The notes: generated from the sequence alone by a model not told the origin. A DNA stretch of 64,000 bases from Pseudorasbora parva (GCF_024679245.1 NC_090185.1:30940670-31004669), one strand, 5' to 3'; shown: positions 1 through 14,431, counted from the stretch's first letter. A program made the numbers and translations.

Positions 1-114
1 TCAGTAATATAGTTGATACAGTTAACTTAGTAATTAATTTTATTTGGATATTTAGTAGAAATTTTAGTGTTAGCATGTAGCCATGGGCTTCTTTTGACGC
101 TTTCTTTGTAGACA

Positions 115-219
115 CCCAGACCGCAATAGATTCGACCCAGATCCGGCCCACATCTGGTACGTGTGAATTAACATGTACCAGATGTGGCCTATATCTCGAC
201 ACTATTTTGCTGTCTGGGC
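115..219. repeat. Near-perfect hairpin (foldback) element
   Basis: Left arm 115-164 and right arm 171-219 are inverted copies around a 6-base loop. The inner 13 bp, CCACATCTGGTAC (148-160) and GTACCAGATGTGG (175-187), pair perfectly; outer parts (CCCAGACCGCAA, CCCAGACAGCAA) pair with mismatches. It looks like a tiny palindromic MITE. Confidence 0.8.
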
Positions 220-1486
220 ATTAAAAGATTTTTTTTCATTTTATTGTTATAAACAGTAGCAGCAGTATAAGGGCAGTAAACTGGTACTTAAATATGGGTG
301 TGTATTACCACATTACTAGACCTTCGCCAGTACAATATAACCTGGCATGTGAAATGGCATGCAAAACTGTAATGGAAATCTTGGTCAAAGACACAACATA
401 CATAAATTAGATTTTATGGTACAACTGGCCTTTGAGACGCAACAGCTGGTCAACTGTAGCATACCACAAGTAAGAGTGCAGAAACTGAGCAAACAATGAA
501 TTTTAAAAGTCTAGTTTTATGGCTGGCATGCTATAAAATGATCTTGCATAAATGCAACGACTGACTCTCTTAGGTTAGGTTTCAAAAATATTGTAACGTT
601 AGTAGCACATAAGTGCCTAAAGCACATTTGCCGATGTCTTTTCTTCTTCTGAAAACGTCATTAGCGCATTGCTGATATGTTGCAGTGTTACTTTTTTGTT
701 GTTGTTGTGTCAACTATCATTGATAAAAACGGTGTAAACAAACATTTTCGTCAGCTATTTCGTTTGCATGGCTATCAAAGGGGACCGTTGGACATTACGG
801 CGGGATCGTTCATGACTCAAAAGCCTAAAATACACCAGTGACACACAACACAGCACGCTCAGCTACCACCGAAAACCAATATGGCTCTCACAGCTGCCTA
901 CTCGCTTCTGCACTTGAGTCGTCTGGAACAAGCAGAGGATCCAGGTGTCAAATGCCCATCACCAATTAATACAAGCCCGTCTTAGGACAGGAAATGTGCA
1001 GGGCATAATTATACGCTATTGTGAATGTACAATGTCTTTGCACTAATCTGGTCCGTGGGAAGGAACAAGCTGCAGGACTCTTTGTGTATTTCTTGCTAAT
1101 CCACGGATAAATTGGCAAGAGTACAAAGGTCACGTCCCCCTGACCTCATGATGGGACAAATTATGTCCTGAAAGCACCTGTTCCAGTTGAAGGGCTGAAC
1201 CCTATTGGCTGGAAACGCAGGACATCACGCCTCAGAGACAGAGCGGGGTCTGTGTCTGCAATACCTCCTGATACATTGAAACTGAACATCAATACAAGCT
1301 AACAAAAGGCACAGTGGCTGAAATAGTTTTAAACATAAAAATATAAAAAGTCAATAACATTTTTTTTGTAAATAATTTAAAACTTGTATTCAACGATACA
1401 TTAAATTGATCCAAAGTGACCGTAAACAAATGTAAAGAATATTACAAAAGTTCGATTTAAAAAAAAAGATTCCTGAAAAAACTTAA
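220..1486. other. No gene seen
   Basis: Unidentified, apparently single-copy sequence. No exon-like frame. Confidence 0.5.
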
Positions 1487-1660
1487 ATCGTTTAATCGTG
1501 ATTACTCTTATCCAAACTAAAAGTTTGTGTTTGCATAAATGTGTTTGCATGTTTGTGCGCTATATTATGTATATATAAATACACACACGTGTAAATAATT
1601 TCATGTATATACTATGCATATACTATATATATATATATACACACACACATACATATTATA
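1487..1660. repeat. Partial MITE (ATTAATCG family)
   Basis: TTTAATCGTGATTACTC, AAAGTTTGTGTTTGCATAA and ATACACACACGTGTAAATA match the family represented at 46533-46669. The right part has dissolved into TA and CA repeats. Confidence 0.55.
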
Positions 1661-1676
1661 TAAACAAATATCGATC

Positions 1677-1827
<151 letters not shown>

Positions 1828-2576
1828 CCTATATACAGTGTGTCTATCCGTCTATCTAAAATTAAGACTTTAAAGATTTTGTTAAAAGATTACATACAAT
1901 CCTTAATCATTTATTTAATTAAAATATGTAAGGATTATTCAATTCAATCAGATGGAATTGAAATGTGTAAATCTTTTTTTTTTTAAAGCGCTTAACATGT
2001 TTGAGTGTATAATAAAATAAATGTGTGAAATCCGTTAATTATTTCTCATTAATATCTGCTGAATTTTATCCTTGCAGTGCCGTGTCTATACATTTGCATT
2101 CATAATATTACCAAAACATCATTAACAGCACAGGCAACTGAGAAATGAGAAAAGCCATAAAGAGAGAACAACAACTGTAAATAGATATTATAGATGTTAA
2201 ATAGTATCATGTATTCATAGCAAGCATACATGGTTGTGTTTTAGTTAGAGAGAATGATTTGTTTGATACTGTATTTACTGTAATTTTAAATTTAATTTAT
2301 CATAGGTTTATGTATTAGATGTGGTGTGTGTGTGATCGTGTTCTGCTGCTGCAAAGTCAAAATGTTCTCATTTTAAAGTGCCAGCTTTACACTGACTCTG
2401 ATGTTTTGCTCTTTTCTGGCTCTTATTGTGATGTAATGCTAAAATAAAATTAACTTTTACAATTAAAACTTTTAATCTTTTTAATCCTATAGTTACTTTG
2501 CACTTTATCGTGTTATAGTTATTCAACGTTCATAAAAAGTTCAAATAAAAACCTGTAGAAATAAAATGTTCAAACT

Positions 2577-2948
2577 ACACTTTATTTTTAAAGTGTAATT
2601 GTTACAGTGTACCTATATATAAATAAGTACAGAGTAATATTAATCAACTACATGTTCTTACTATAGGATTAGGGTATGATTAGGGCTTGCTTCATGTAAT
2701 TATGCAATTACTGTTATTACTAAATACATGTAACATATGTAACAAGGACACTATAACAAATGTATTACCCTTTATTTTAAGGCGGCGTAGTTAAATTGTA
2801 CTTAAATAAAGCACTGAGTTATATTATTTAACTACATGTCTTTAGAGCCATGGTTAGGGTTGTTTAGGGTAAATTACTTGTAATTATGCATAATTTACTG
2901 TTAGTAAATACATGCAGTAATGTGTCACAATAAAATAAAAAGTGTTAC
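2577..2948. repeat. Two tandem partial MITE copies
   Basis: ACTTTATTTTTAAAGTGTAA near 2578 and ACCCTTTATTTTAAGGCGGC near 2766 begin two copies with shared interior (AACTACATGT, TTAGGGT, TAATTATGCA). The second ends AATAAAATAAAAAGTGTTA. Same family as 16301-16490. Confidence 0.65.
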
Positions 2949-3284
2949 TAAAAGAGCATTAAATGTACTCCTGAACATGAATGACTAATGAACATTTTGG
3001 CGAGGAAATCAGAGGTCGTGTATATTACCATATTCAATTACTGCTTACAGGGGTGTCTGGTGTCTGACATGTAATGTACTGTATGCACAGGGTTTCGGTT
3101 TTAAATAAACTTAAAGTGTAAACTGACAAATACAATTATCTGTAAACTAAATGACCAAAACTGACTGTAGCTTTTATCAGAAAACAAACTTAATTTGTGT
3201 TTACAGGAAGACTCTTACTTCGAGACAATAATTCAATTGTATGTATAAATATGCATTTCAAATGCAATATTTGAATATGAATGT

Positions 3285-4487
<1,203 letters not shown>

Positions 4488-4756
4488 TAATATGCATTGC
4501 CTGTTTTGGCATTTTGGACAGTCAAAAACAACAACCAAAATTATATTTTTAACATGCATTGCCTATTTTGGAATTATGAATGATAGAAAAAAATGAAAAG
4601 ATTAGATTTTTAATATGCGTTGCCTATTTTAGTATTTTGGACAGTAAAAAAACAAAAACAAATAATATTTATATTTACACATTTTGGAAGATAGAAAAAA
4701 AAAAAAAAGAAGATTAGATTTGTATTATGCATTGCCTATTTTGGTATTTTGGAAGG
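4488..4756. repeat. 62-bp imperfect tandem repeat, about 4 copies
   Basis: ATGCATTGCCTATTTTGG-type phrases at 4492, 4554, 4615 and 4727, spaced 62, 61 and 112 bases, with A-rich spacers and ATTTTGGACAGT boxes. Confidence 0.75.
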
Positions 4757-6060
4757 CAGAACCTAGTCATTAGTTATGTTGATTTAAAATAGATTTTGAA
4801 AAAACATATATATAGCCAGTTTTGCTACTTAAAGTTAAACTATAACTCAATGTTGTTGTTGTTTTTGGGGGCCGGGGGCAGCACCACCCACTCATTAGTC
4901 CCTTACCGCCTCCCATCAAATAATATGTAGTCTAAATGTCTTCCCCTAAATATTAACATTGATTCTGAATTTATTAAAATAGGCCTCTTATTATATTTCT
5001 ACCATTCAGTCAGAATGATTCAGATGTTTGCGGTCAGTATGATTCTACTTTAACAAAAAGCTGAAAGCTGAAGCATTTATTGTTGGTGATTTTCAGCTAT
5101 GTTAAGATGTCTTTAAAATACTGTCTAACAGATCATGCCCCAAAGATTAAAGAAACAAAATCCTGTTTAGGAAATATTCGCTTGGAAGTTTTAGATTTGT
5201 TCTTTCTTACCACAGTGAATTTTGACCACATTTATTTTTAAATGCTGGTTGAATGTTTTTATGGGCTTTCAATGAAAAAAAAAAATTAAATATATTTTTT
5301 CCCTTAGTTCCTTAGAAAAGAATATATTGAAATCTCCCGTTTTCTGACTTGGGGAAAACGGTAATGTTGGTGGAAAAATATCACATTCACATTTAAATAT
5401 AGAAGAAACACTTTTACTTTTACTTTATTTCTTCATAATTTTGTGAAAATATTTCCGTTTCAAATTCTTACATGTGTCCTGATTTACATTCATGAGTGAA
5501 TTTCATTTCAAATCTTGCTTCTTCTTTTTGTAACTTGGAAGTGGGATGTGACAAAATAATTAAAAAAGGTAAAATATTTTTTTAAAAGTAACTATAATGT
5601 TAATAAAAATATATATTTTTAAATCATTTCAAATAATTCACATTACTATTTTCCAAACAGATTTCCCCCAAAACTCTATTTCTCTATTAACTCTCTATCC
5701 CAGTGTTGGTATATTTAATTACTGTATTTCCCTTGAGAAAGTAAAAAAAAAAAAAAGGCATTACTCTTGATCAATCTGTAATTTAGGCACTTCTGATGTA
5801 ATTGAACAATATAAAACAATAAGATGTTACATTTTGATGTTAAATAAATCCACTTAAAACCTTTTTTTATTATTAACCTTTTCCCTTTAAATACTACAGT
5901 TGATGCAAAATAGTTGATGCAATTTTACATATATATATATAGCATATTTTACATATCCACTACGCACACACATATAAAATGTATGTATATATGTATTTTT
6001 TTTTTACTGATATAATGTCATATATCATATGGGTATTTCTGTGTGTGTGTGTATTTCTCT

Positions 6061-6063
<3 letters not shown>
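4757..6063. other. No gene seen
   Basis: AT-rich with several homopolymer runs. Nothing recognised. Confidence 0.5.

Positions 6064-6136
<73 letters not shown>
6064..6136. repeat. (GT)n microsatellite
   Basis: About 73 bp of GT units. The Cys/Val frame over it is an artefact. Confidence 0.98.
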
Positions 6137-6142
<6 letters not shown>

Positions 6143-6329
6143 TGCTATACATATCAGTTTTTTATAATTTGGGCCAAATTAATGTTTTACTAACTAAAAA
6201 TTACATCTTCAACAGTGTAATTAGATTACTGTTAGTAATTACACTGTCTAAAAATTATTCTATATATACATATTACATCTGACATACTTTAAAGTTTCCA
6301 TTTAACAGATAATCACTATATATATAAAA

Positions 6330-6330
<1 letters not shown>

Positions 6331-6401
<71 letters not shown>
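6331..6401. repeat. (CA)n microsatellite
   Basis: About 70 bp of CA units after a short TA tract. Confidence 0.98.
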
Positions 6402-6404
<3 letters not shown>

Positions 6405-7509
6405 CATATTAATGATGTATTAAAGTTTTAAGTACAAGTGCAACATTTAAAAATACCTCTTAATTTTAACCTTTATTGGAGCTTGCAGATTATGTTTGAT
6501 AAAATTTATTTTATATCTTTAATGGCTATAAAGGTTCTTTTACCAGTTCTAACACTAAATAGTGGATTTTATTTGTGTAACCTAATGTAATCAGGTTGAT
6601 TTATTCATATTAAAAAGGTTTATTTTGTTTTGTTGTTTGTTTTTAATTAAAATGTTAATTTAATTTAAATTAGAAAGTCGATTTAAACTTAACCACACAA
6701 TTAATTTTTAGATTGTCAAAAGTGCAAACCACACAAGTTTAAGAAAGAAACAAAAGAGCAATGTTTTGAAAAAACAGTAGGACCTTTAAAACAGAATTAA
6801 ATGTTGAAGTGAAACATGAGCAATCTAAATCCAAGAAAAATGTTCTGCGGGAGTCACGTAGGAGTTTGTGGGATACTGTTAGAGTATTAAATCTAAAATG
6901 TGATCCTTGTTTGACAGCATTCTGTCTTTGCCAAGGCGCCCATCTGGCTCTGAACTTCATATGTCGAGTTTCTCTCTGTCCTAGTTTTCACATTTTTAAT
7001 TAGCAACATCAGTGATTTGTAATGACAGATGAGTGGTATCACCTGCTTATCATGATAAACTGAAGCGCTGACAGCATCTGGAAGAAAACGCAACACCCTG
7101 ACGGATCTGCTTTAACTATTGGGAATAACAAAAGAGAATGAAAAATCATTACAAACCCACAAGCATGTCGACGCTTGATATTGCAAATATGGGACAACAT
7201 TACTGACAAAATCTTAAAATAAATCATATATAATCATGCCATAATAATAAAAAGAACATTATGCGATTTGCTTAAGTGTTTGTTGCAAAACATTTTTTTT
7301 TTTAGAAAATTATTTTTTTCCCCAGTCTTTTAGTTTGATATTTGTTATAGACTGCGAAGATATTACCAGTGCTTGTAGGCTAAAAAAACATTTGTTTATT
7401 ATTTTTTTTCAATTATTTTAAATGTTCTTTTCCATTAACACAGGCAGAACACACACAAACACGCTGAAAATGAAGTGCATTTTTAAAAAGGGTAGTTATA
7501 TGGTAAAAC
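6402..7509. other. No gene seen
   Basis: Unidentified AT-rich sequence; overlapping short open frames at 6739-7227 on both strands do not resemble proteins. Confidence 0.5.
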
Positions 7510-8018
7510 TTAAAGCCTTAATGTATAATGCATTATAAAAAAAAGTATTTGCATGCATTAATGCCTTGTAATGCATGTTATGATGCATTGTATGGTCTCA
7601 TGAATAGTTGTAACCACAGTTATAGTACATTATAATCAGAGGCAGACAGAATTATTTTTACTTTCAAGTACATTTTTCAATTATGTTCTTTATAAGTGTT
7701 CTACTTAAAAAACTTACTTCACAGCATCCCAAAGCATAATACTGTACTTTACACTGCACTACATTTCATATTGAATATAATATACATATTATGGTGAACA
7801 CTGATAATATACTTGAAAAATTTACTTTAGTAGAAAGTAAAAAGAGTTCACTACTGTCCGCCTCTGATTAAGTAGAACAACCAATTTCAGATGTAACAAA
7901 GAATCTGCCTATATTATAATGTATTTTAACTTTGGTTACAATTATTTATGAAAATATATAATGCATGGTGATGTACATTATGAATACCCTTATAATGCAT
8001 TATTGGTAAAGGCTTTAA
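7510..8018. mobile_element. Inverted-repeat element (outer of a nested pair)
   Basis: Ends TTAAAGCCTTAATGTATAAT and, reversed, TTAAAGCCTTTACCAATAAT, both followed by GCATTATAA, give imperfect 29-bp inverted repeats. It is interrupted by a second element at 7637-7866. Confidence 0.7.
7637..7866. mobile_element. Inverted-repeat MITE nested in the previous element
   Basis: 230 bp with ends CAGAGGCAGACAG and, reversed, CAGAGGCGGACAG; subterminal TTTTTACTTTC and AAAGTAAAAAG boxes. It must be younger than its host element. Confidence 0.75.
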
Positions 8019-9123
8019 TTGTTACTATGAAGTTCCTTGAATGTCATGTAATATCTAGCTTCTACATTTTAAATTTAAATGCACTTCAAAACCAGCAACA
8101 AAAGTGTGGTCTCAATTCATTTCTAGGTCCCACTTTATATTAGGTGGCCTTAACTACTGAAAGGGCGTTTCTGAAATCCAGTGCCGCTTCAATTTACCTG
8201 TATATAATATATATATTCTAATTAACTTCATAATCATAACCTTAATCAATATTCATCTTCCTATATTATTATAATGATTTTATCCAGTTATGATTTTGCT
8301 TTATGTTTCTTGTTTTCTAAAGTGTGTATTTGGTCTCTGAAGAGTGACTGAGGGTCTGGCCTAGGGATGTGTGATGAGTCACTAAACACTGGCAACAAGG
8401 TCATGTGTTTTGGGGTTTTTGAGATATCACACACCCTTAACATGTCAGGAGTGCAGTAAGTAGTGTTTATATTTCCTTTTACTGAAACACTTAAGAGTCA
8501 ATATAAATGTACCATTGTGTGTCTATCTCACTGAAAGAGAGCTCATGTTATCAGTATGTTTTGGTTAGAACTGGAGCTTAATCAGCTCCAACCTTGGAGA
8601 GACTGTGTATCTGTGTATGTGCGCAATATTCTATGTTACAGATCAGTGTTGAGAATGGTGTACAATGGGCACCCTAAGAGATGGGTGGACTTGTTGTTCT
8701 GGGCAAGCTGGCGCCTGCTCCAGATCTGGAAGGTCACTACGAGCCTAATTCTGGGGTGAAAGCATCAAGTGACACATCTATGGAAACGTGCATCAGATTA
8801 ACTGACATGAGTGGAAATTTACCATGACTGTGCATTGGCTCTGAGCCAATCAGAACCATCCACATTGCAGTAATAATGTGGATACTGTTGGGACAATTGT
8901 ATGTATGATAGGGCGGGGCAACGAGACGGCGAGAGAGGGAGAGTGGCTTACAAACTCCTTGTGTGACTTGAAGCTGGCTTCTGCTTTTTTTTTCCACAAG
9001 ACCCCATTTCGCCTGGCAGTGTGCAGCACATTTTTTGTAACTCCGCACGCAGCTCCGCATCCGAAGATGAACGAGTTCTCTGCGTATCTATCCGAGCATG
9101 ACGTCTCATCACACCGTATCTTA
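8019..9123. other. No gene seen
   Basis: 8124-8160 is a fragment (GTCCCACTTTATATTAGGTG) of the family related to the minisatellite. The rest up to the array is unidentified. Confidence 0.5.
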
Positions 9124-12100
9124 AAAGGTAAAGTTAGGGACAGGTGTGGTGGTATGGGTAAGTTTATGGGTAAAGTTAGGGACAGGTGAGGTGGTATGGG
9201 TAAGTTTAGAGGTAAGGTTAGGGACAGGTGTGGTGGTATGGGTAAGTTTAAGGGTAAAGTTAGGGACAGGTGTGGTAGTATGGGTGAGTTTAAGGGTAAA
9301 GTTAGGGACAGGTGTAGTGGTATGGGTAAGTTTAAGGGTAAAGTTAGGGACAAGTGTGGAGGTATGGGTAAGTTTAAGGGTAAAGTTAGGGACAAGTGTA
9401 GTGGTATGGGTAAGTTTAGGGGAAAGTTAGGGACAGGTGTGGTGGTATGGGTAAGTTTAAGGGTAAAGTTAGGGACAGGTGTGGTGGTATGGGTAAGTTT
9501 AAGGGTAAAGTTAGGGGCAGGTGTGGTGGAATAAGTAAGTTTAAGGGTAAAGTTAGGGGCAGGTGTGGTGGAATAAGTAAGTTTAAAGGTAAAGTTGGGG
9601 ACAGATGTGGTGATATGGGTAAGTTTAAGGGGTAAAGTTAGGAATAGGTGTGGTGGTGTGGGTAAGATTAAGGGGTAAAGTTAGGGGCAAGTGTGGTGGT
9701 AAGGTTAAGTTTAAGGGGTAAAGTTAGGGACAGGTATGGTGGTATGGGTAAGTTTAAGGCTAAAGTTAGGGACAGGTGTGGTGGTATGGGTAAGTTTAAG
9801 GGTAAAGTTAGGGACAGGTGTGGTAGTATGGGTAAGTTTAAGGGTAAAGTTAGGGACAGGTGAGGTGGTATAGGTAAGATTAAGGGTAAAGTAAGGGACA
9901 GCTGTGGTGGTATGGGTAAGATTAGAGGTAAGGTTAGGGACAGGTGAGGTGGTATGAGTAAGTTTAAGGGTAAAGTTAGGGACAGGTATGGTGGTATGGG
10001 TAAGTTTAAGGGTAAAGTTAGGGACAGGTGTGGTAGTATGGGTAAGTTTAAGGGCAAAGTTAAGGACAAGTGTGGTGGTATGGGTAAGTTTAAGGGTAAA
10101 GTTAGGGACAAGTGTGGTGGTGTGGATAAGTTTAAGGCTTAAGTTAAGGACAAGTGTGGTGGTGTGGATAAGTTTAAGGGTAAAGTTAGGGACAGGTGTG
10201 GTGGTATGGGTAAGTTTAAGGGTAAAGTAAGGGACAGGTGTGGTGGTATGGGTAAGTTTAAGGGTAAAGTTAGGGACAGGTGTGGTAGTATTGGTAAGTT
10301 TAAGGGTAAAGTTAGGGACAAGTGTGGTGGTATGGGTAAGTTTAAGGGTAAAGTTAGGGACAAGTGTGGTGGTATGGGTAAGTTTAAGGGTAAAGTAAGG
10401 GACAGGTGTGGTGGTATGGGTAAGTTTAAGGGTAAAGTTAGGGACAAGTGTGGTGGTATGGGTAAGTTTAAGGGTACAGTTAGGGACAGGTGTGGTGGTA
10501 TGGGTAATTTTAAGGGTAAAGTTAGGGACAGGTGTGGTGGTATGGGTAAGTTTAAGGCTAAAGTTAGGGACAGGTGTGGTGGCATGGGTAAGTTTAAGGG
10601 TAAAGTTAGGGACAAGTGCTGTGGTATGGGTGAGTTTAATGGTAAAGTAAGGGACAAGTGTGGTGGTATGGGTAAGTTTAAGGCTAAAGTTAGGGACAGG
10701 GGTGGTGGTATGGGTAAGTTTAGAGGTAAGGTTAGGGACAGGTGAGGTGGTATGGGTAAGTTTAAGGCTAAAGTTAGGGACAGGTGTGGTGGTATGGGTA
10801 AGTTTAAGGGTAAAGTTAGGGACAGGTGTGGTAGTATGGGTAAGTTTAAGGGTAAAGTTAGGGACAGGTGAGGTGGTATAGGTAAGATTAAGGGTAAAGT
10901 AAGGGACAGCTGTGGTGGTATGGGTAAGTTTAGAGGTAAGGTTAGGGACAGGTGAGGTGGTATGAGTAAGTTTAAGGGTAAAGTTAGGGACAGGTATGGT
11001 GGTATGGGTAAGTTTAAGGGTAAAGTTAGGGACAGGTGTGGTAGTATCAGTAAGTTTAAGGGTAAAGTTAGGGACAAGTGTGGTGGTATGGGTAAGTTTA
11101 AGGGTAAAGTTAGGGAAGTGTGGTGGTGTGGATAAGTTTAAGGCTTAAGTTAAGGACAAGTGTGGTGGTGTGGATAAGTTTAAGGGTAAAGTTAGGGACA
11201 GGTGTGGTGGTATGGGTAAGTTTAAGGGTAAAGTAAGGGACAGGTGTGGTGGTATGGGTAAGTTTAAGGGTAAAGTTAGGGACAGGTGTGGTAGTATTGG
11301 TAAGTTTAAGGGTAAAGTTAGGAACAGGTGTGGTAGTATGGGTAAGTTTAAGGGTAAAGTTAGGGACAAGTGTGGTGGTATGGGTAAGTTTAAGGGTAAA
11401 GTTAGGGACAGGTGTAGTGGTATGGGTAAGTTTAAGGGTAAAGTTAGGGACAGGTGTGGTGGTATGGGTAAGTTTAAGGGTAAAGTAAGGAACAGGTGTA
11501 GCGGTATGGGTAAGTTTAAGGGTAAAGTTAGGGACAAGTGCTGTGGTTTGGGTGAGTTTAATGGTAAAGTAAGGGACAAGTGTGGTGGTATGGGTAAGTT
11601 TAAGGCTAAAGTTAGGGACAGGGGTGGTGGTATGGGTAAGTTTAGAGGTAAGGTTAGGGACAGGTGAGGTGGTATGGGTAAGTTTAAGGGTAAAGTTAGG
11701 GACAGGTGTGGTGGTATGGGTAAGTTTAAGACTAAAGTTAGGGACAGGTTTGGTGGTATGGATAAGTTTAAGGGTAAAGTTAGGGACAGGTGTGGTAGTA
11801 TGGGTAAGTTTAAGGGTAAAGTTAGGGACAGGTGAGGTGGTATAGGTAAGATTAAGGGTAAAGTAAGGGACAGCTGTGGTGGTATGGGTAAGTTTAGAGG
11901 TAAGGTTAGGGACAGGTGAGGTGGTATGAGTAAGTTTAAGGGTAAAGTTAGGGACAGGTATGGTGGTATGGGTAAGTTTAAGGGTAAAGTTAGGGACAGG
12001 TGTGGTAGTATCGGTCAGTTTAAGGGTAAAGTTAGGGACAAGTGTGGTGGTATGGGTAAGTTTAAGGGTAAAGTTAGGGAAGTGTGGTGGTGTGGATAAG

Positions 12101-14431
12101 TTTAAGGCTTAAGTTAAGGACAAGTGTGGTGGTGTGGATAAGTTTAAGGGTAAAGTTAGGGACAGGTGTGGTGGTATGGGTAAGTTTAAGGGTAAAGTAA
12201 GGGACAGGTGTGGTGGTATGGGTAAGTTTAAGGGTAAAGTTAGGGACAGGTGTGGTAGTATTGGTAAGTTTAAGGGTAAAGTTAGGGACAAGTGTGGTGG
12301 TATGGGTAAGTTTAAGGGTAAAGTTAGGGACAAGTGTGGTGGTATGGGTAAGTTTAAGGGTAAAGTAAGGGACAGGTGTGGTGGTATGGGTAAGTTTAAG
12401 GGTAAAGTTAGGGACAAGTGTGGTGGTATGGGTAAGTTTAAGGGTAAAGTAAGGGACAGGTGTGGTGGTATGGGTAAGTTTAAGGGTAAAGTTAGGGACA
12501 AGTGTGGTGGTATGGGTAAGTTTAAGGGTACAATTAGGGACAGGTGTGGTGGTATGGGTAATTTTAAGGGTAAAGTTAGGGACAGGTGTGGTGGTATGGG
12601 TAAGTTTAAGGCTAAAGTTAGGGACAGGTGTGGTGGCATGGGTAAGTTTAAGGGTAAAGTTAGGAACAGGTGTGGTAGTATGGGTAAGTTTAAGGGTAAA
12701 GTTAGGGACAAGTGTGGTGGTATGGGTAAGTTTAAGGGTAAAGTTAGGGACAGGTGTAGTGGTATGGGTAAGTTTAAGGGTAAAGTTAGGGACAGGTGTG
12801 GTGGTATGGGTAAGTTTAAGGGTAAAGTAAGGAACAGGTGTGGCGGTATGGGTAAGTTTAAGGGTAAAGTTAGGGACAAGTGCTGTGGTATGGGTGAGTT
12901 TAATGGTAAAGTAAGGGACAAGTGTGGTGGTATGGGTAAGTTTAAGGCTAAAGTTAGGGACAGGGGTGGTGGTAAGGGTAAGTTTAGAGGTAAGGTTAGG
13001 GACAGGTGAGGTGGTATGGGTAAGTTTAAGGGTAAAGTTAGGGACAGGTGTGGTGGTATGGGTAAGTTAGGGACAGGTTTGGTGGTATGGATAAGTTTAA
13101 GGGTAAAGTTAGGGACAGGTGTGGTAGTATGGGTAAGTTTAAGGGTAAAGTTAGGGACAGGTGAGGTGGTATAGGTAAGATTAAGGGTAAAGTAAGGGAC
13201 AGCTGTGGTGGTATGGGTAAGTTTAGAGGTAAGGTTAGGGACAGGTGAGGTGGTATGAGTAAGTTTAAGGGTAAAGTTAGGGACAGGTAAGGTGGTATGG
13301 GTAAGTTTAAGGGTAAAGTTAGGGACAGGTGTGGTAGTATCGGTAAGTTTAAGGCTAAAGTTAGGGACAGGTGTGGTGGCATGGGTAAGTTTAAGGGTAA
13401 AGTTAGGGACAGGTGTGGTAGTATGGGTAAGTTTAAGGGCAAAGTTAGGGACAAGTGTGGTGGTATGGGTAAGTTTAAGGGTAAAGTTAAGGACAAGTGT
13501 GGTGGTATGGGTAAGTTTAAGGGTAAAGTTAGGGACAAGTGTAGTGGTATGGGTAAGTTTAAGGGTAAAGTTAGGGACAGGTGTGGTGGTATGGGTAAGT
13601 TTAAGGGTAAAGTAAGGAACAGGTGTGGTGGTATGGGTAAGTTTAAGGGTAAAGTTAGGGACAAGTGTGGTGGTATGAGTAAATTTAGGGTAAAGCTAGG
13701 GACAGGTGTGGTGGTATGGGTAAGTTTAAGGCTAAAGTTAGGGACAGGGGTGGTGGTATGGGTAAGTTTAGAGGTAAGGTTAGGGACAGGTGAGGTGGTG
13801 TGGGTAAGTTTAAGGCTAAAGTTAGGGACAGGTGTGGTGGTATGGGTAAGTTTAAGGGTAAAGTTAGGGACAGGTGTGGTAGTATGGGTAAGTTTAAGGG
13901 TAAAGTTAGGGCCAGGTGAGGTGGTATAGGTAAGATTAAGGGTAAAGTAAGGGACAGTTGTGGTGGTATGGGTAAGTTTAGAGGTAAGGTTAGGGACAGG
14001 TGAGGTGGTATGAGTAAGTTTAAGGGTAAAGTTAGGGACAGGTGTGGTGGTATGGGTAAGTTTAAGGCTAAAGTTAGGAACAGGTGTGGTGGTATGGGTA
14101 AGTTTAAGGGTAAAGTTAGGGACAGGTGTGGTAGTATCGATAAGTTTAAGGGTAAAGTTAGGGACAAGTGTGGTGGTATGGGTAAGTTTAAGGGTAAAGT
14201 TAGGGACAGGTGTAGTGGTATGGGTAAGTTTAAGGGTTAAGTTAGGGACAGGTGTGGTGGTATGGGTAAGTTTAAGGCTAAAGTTAGGGACAGGTGTGGT
14301 GGTGTGGGTAAGTTTAAGGGTAAGGTTAAGGACAAGGTTAAGGACAGGTGAGGTGGTATGGGTGAGTTTAAAGTTTAAATTAGGGACAGGTGTGGTGGTA
14401 TAGGTAAGTTTAAGGGTAGGGTTAGGTGTAA
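9124..14431. repeat. 42-bp minisatellite, about 126 copies, with higher-order repeats
   Basis: Each unit contains GTTAGGGACAGGTGTGGTGG then TATGGGTAAGTTTAAGGGTAAA. Because 42 is a multiple of 3, several frames stay open on both strands: MGKFKGKVRDRCGG on plus and LTLPLNLPIPPHLS on minus, each 14 residues per unit. These are by-products, not genes. Variant units recur in register: the GGCTTAAGTTAAGG variant at about 10135, 11141 and 12105, and the GAGGTGGTATGAG variant at 9946, 10954 and 11918. This gives blocks of 24 and 23 units. A 2-base deletion (GGGAAGTGTGG) is shared by the second and third block. Confidence 0.97.

Noticed and set aside
9146..14403. Long open frames over the minisatellite on both strands (GKFKGKVRDRCGG-type and LPLNLPIPPHLS-type repeats)
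   Set aside because: They exist only because the 42-base unit is a multiple of three; several frames are open at once on both strands, with no splice or start logic.
9124..14431. TTAGGG words as an interstitial telomere
   Set aside because: TTAGGG occurs once per 42-base unit, not in tandem; it is part of the minisatellite unit.
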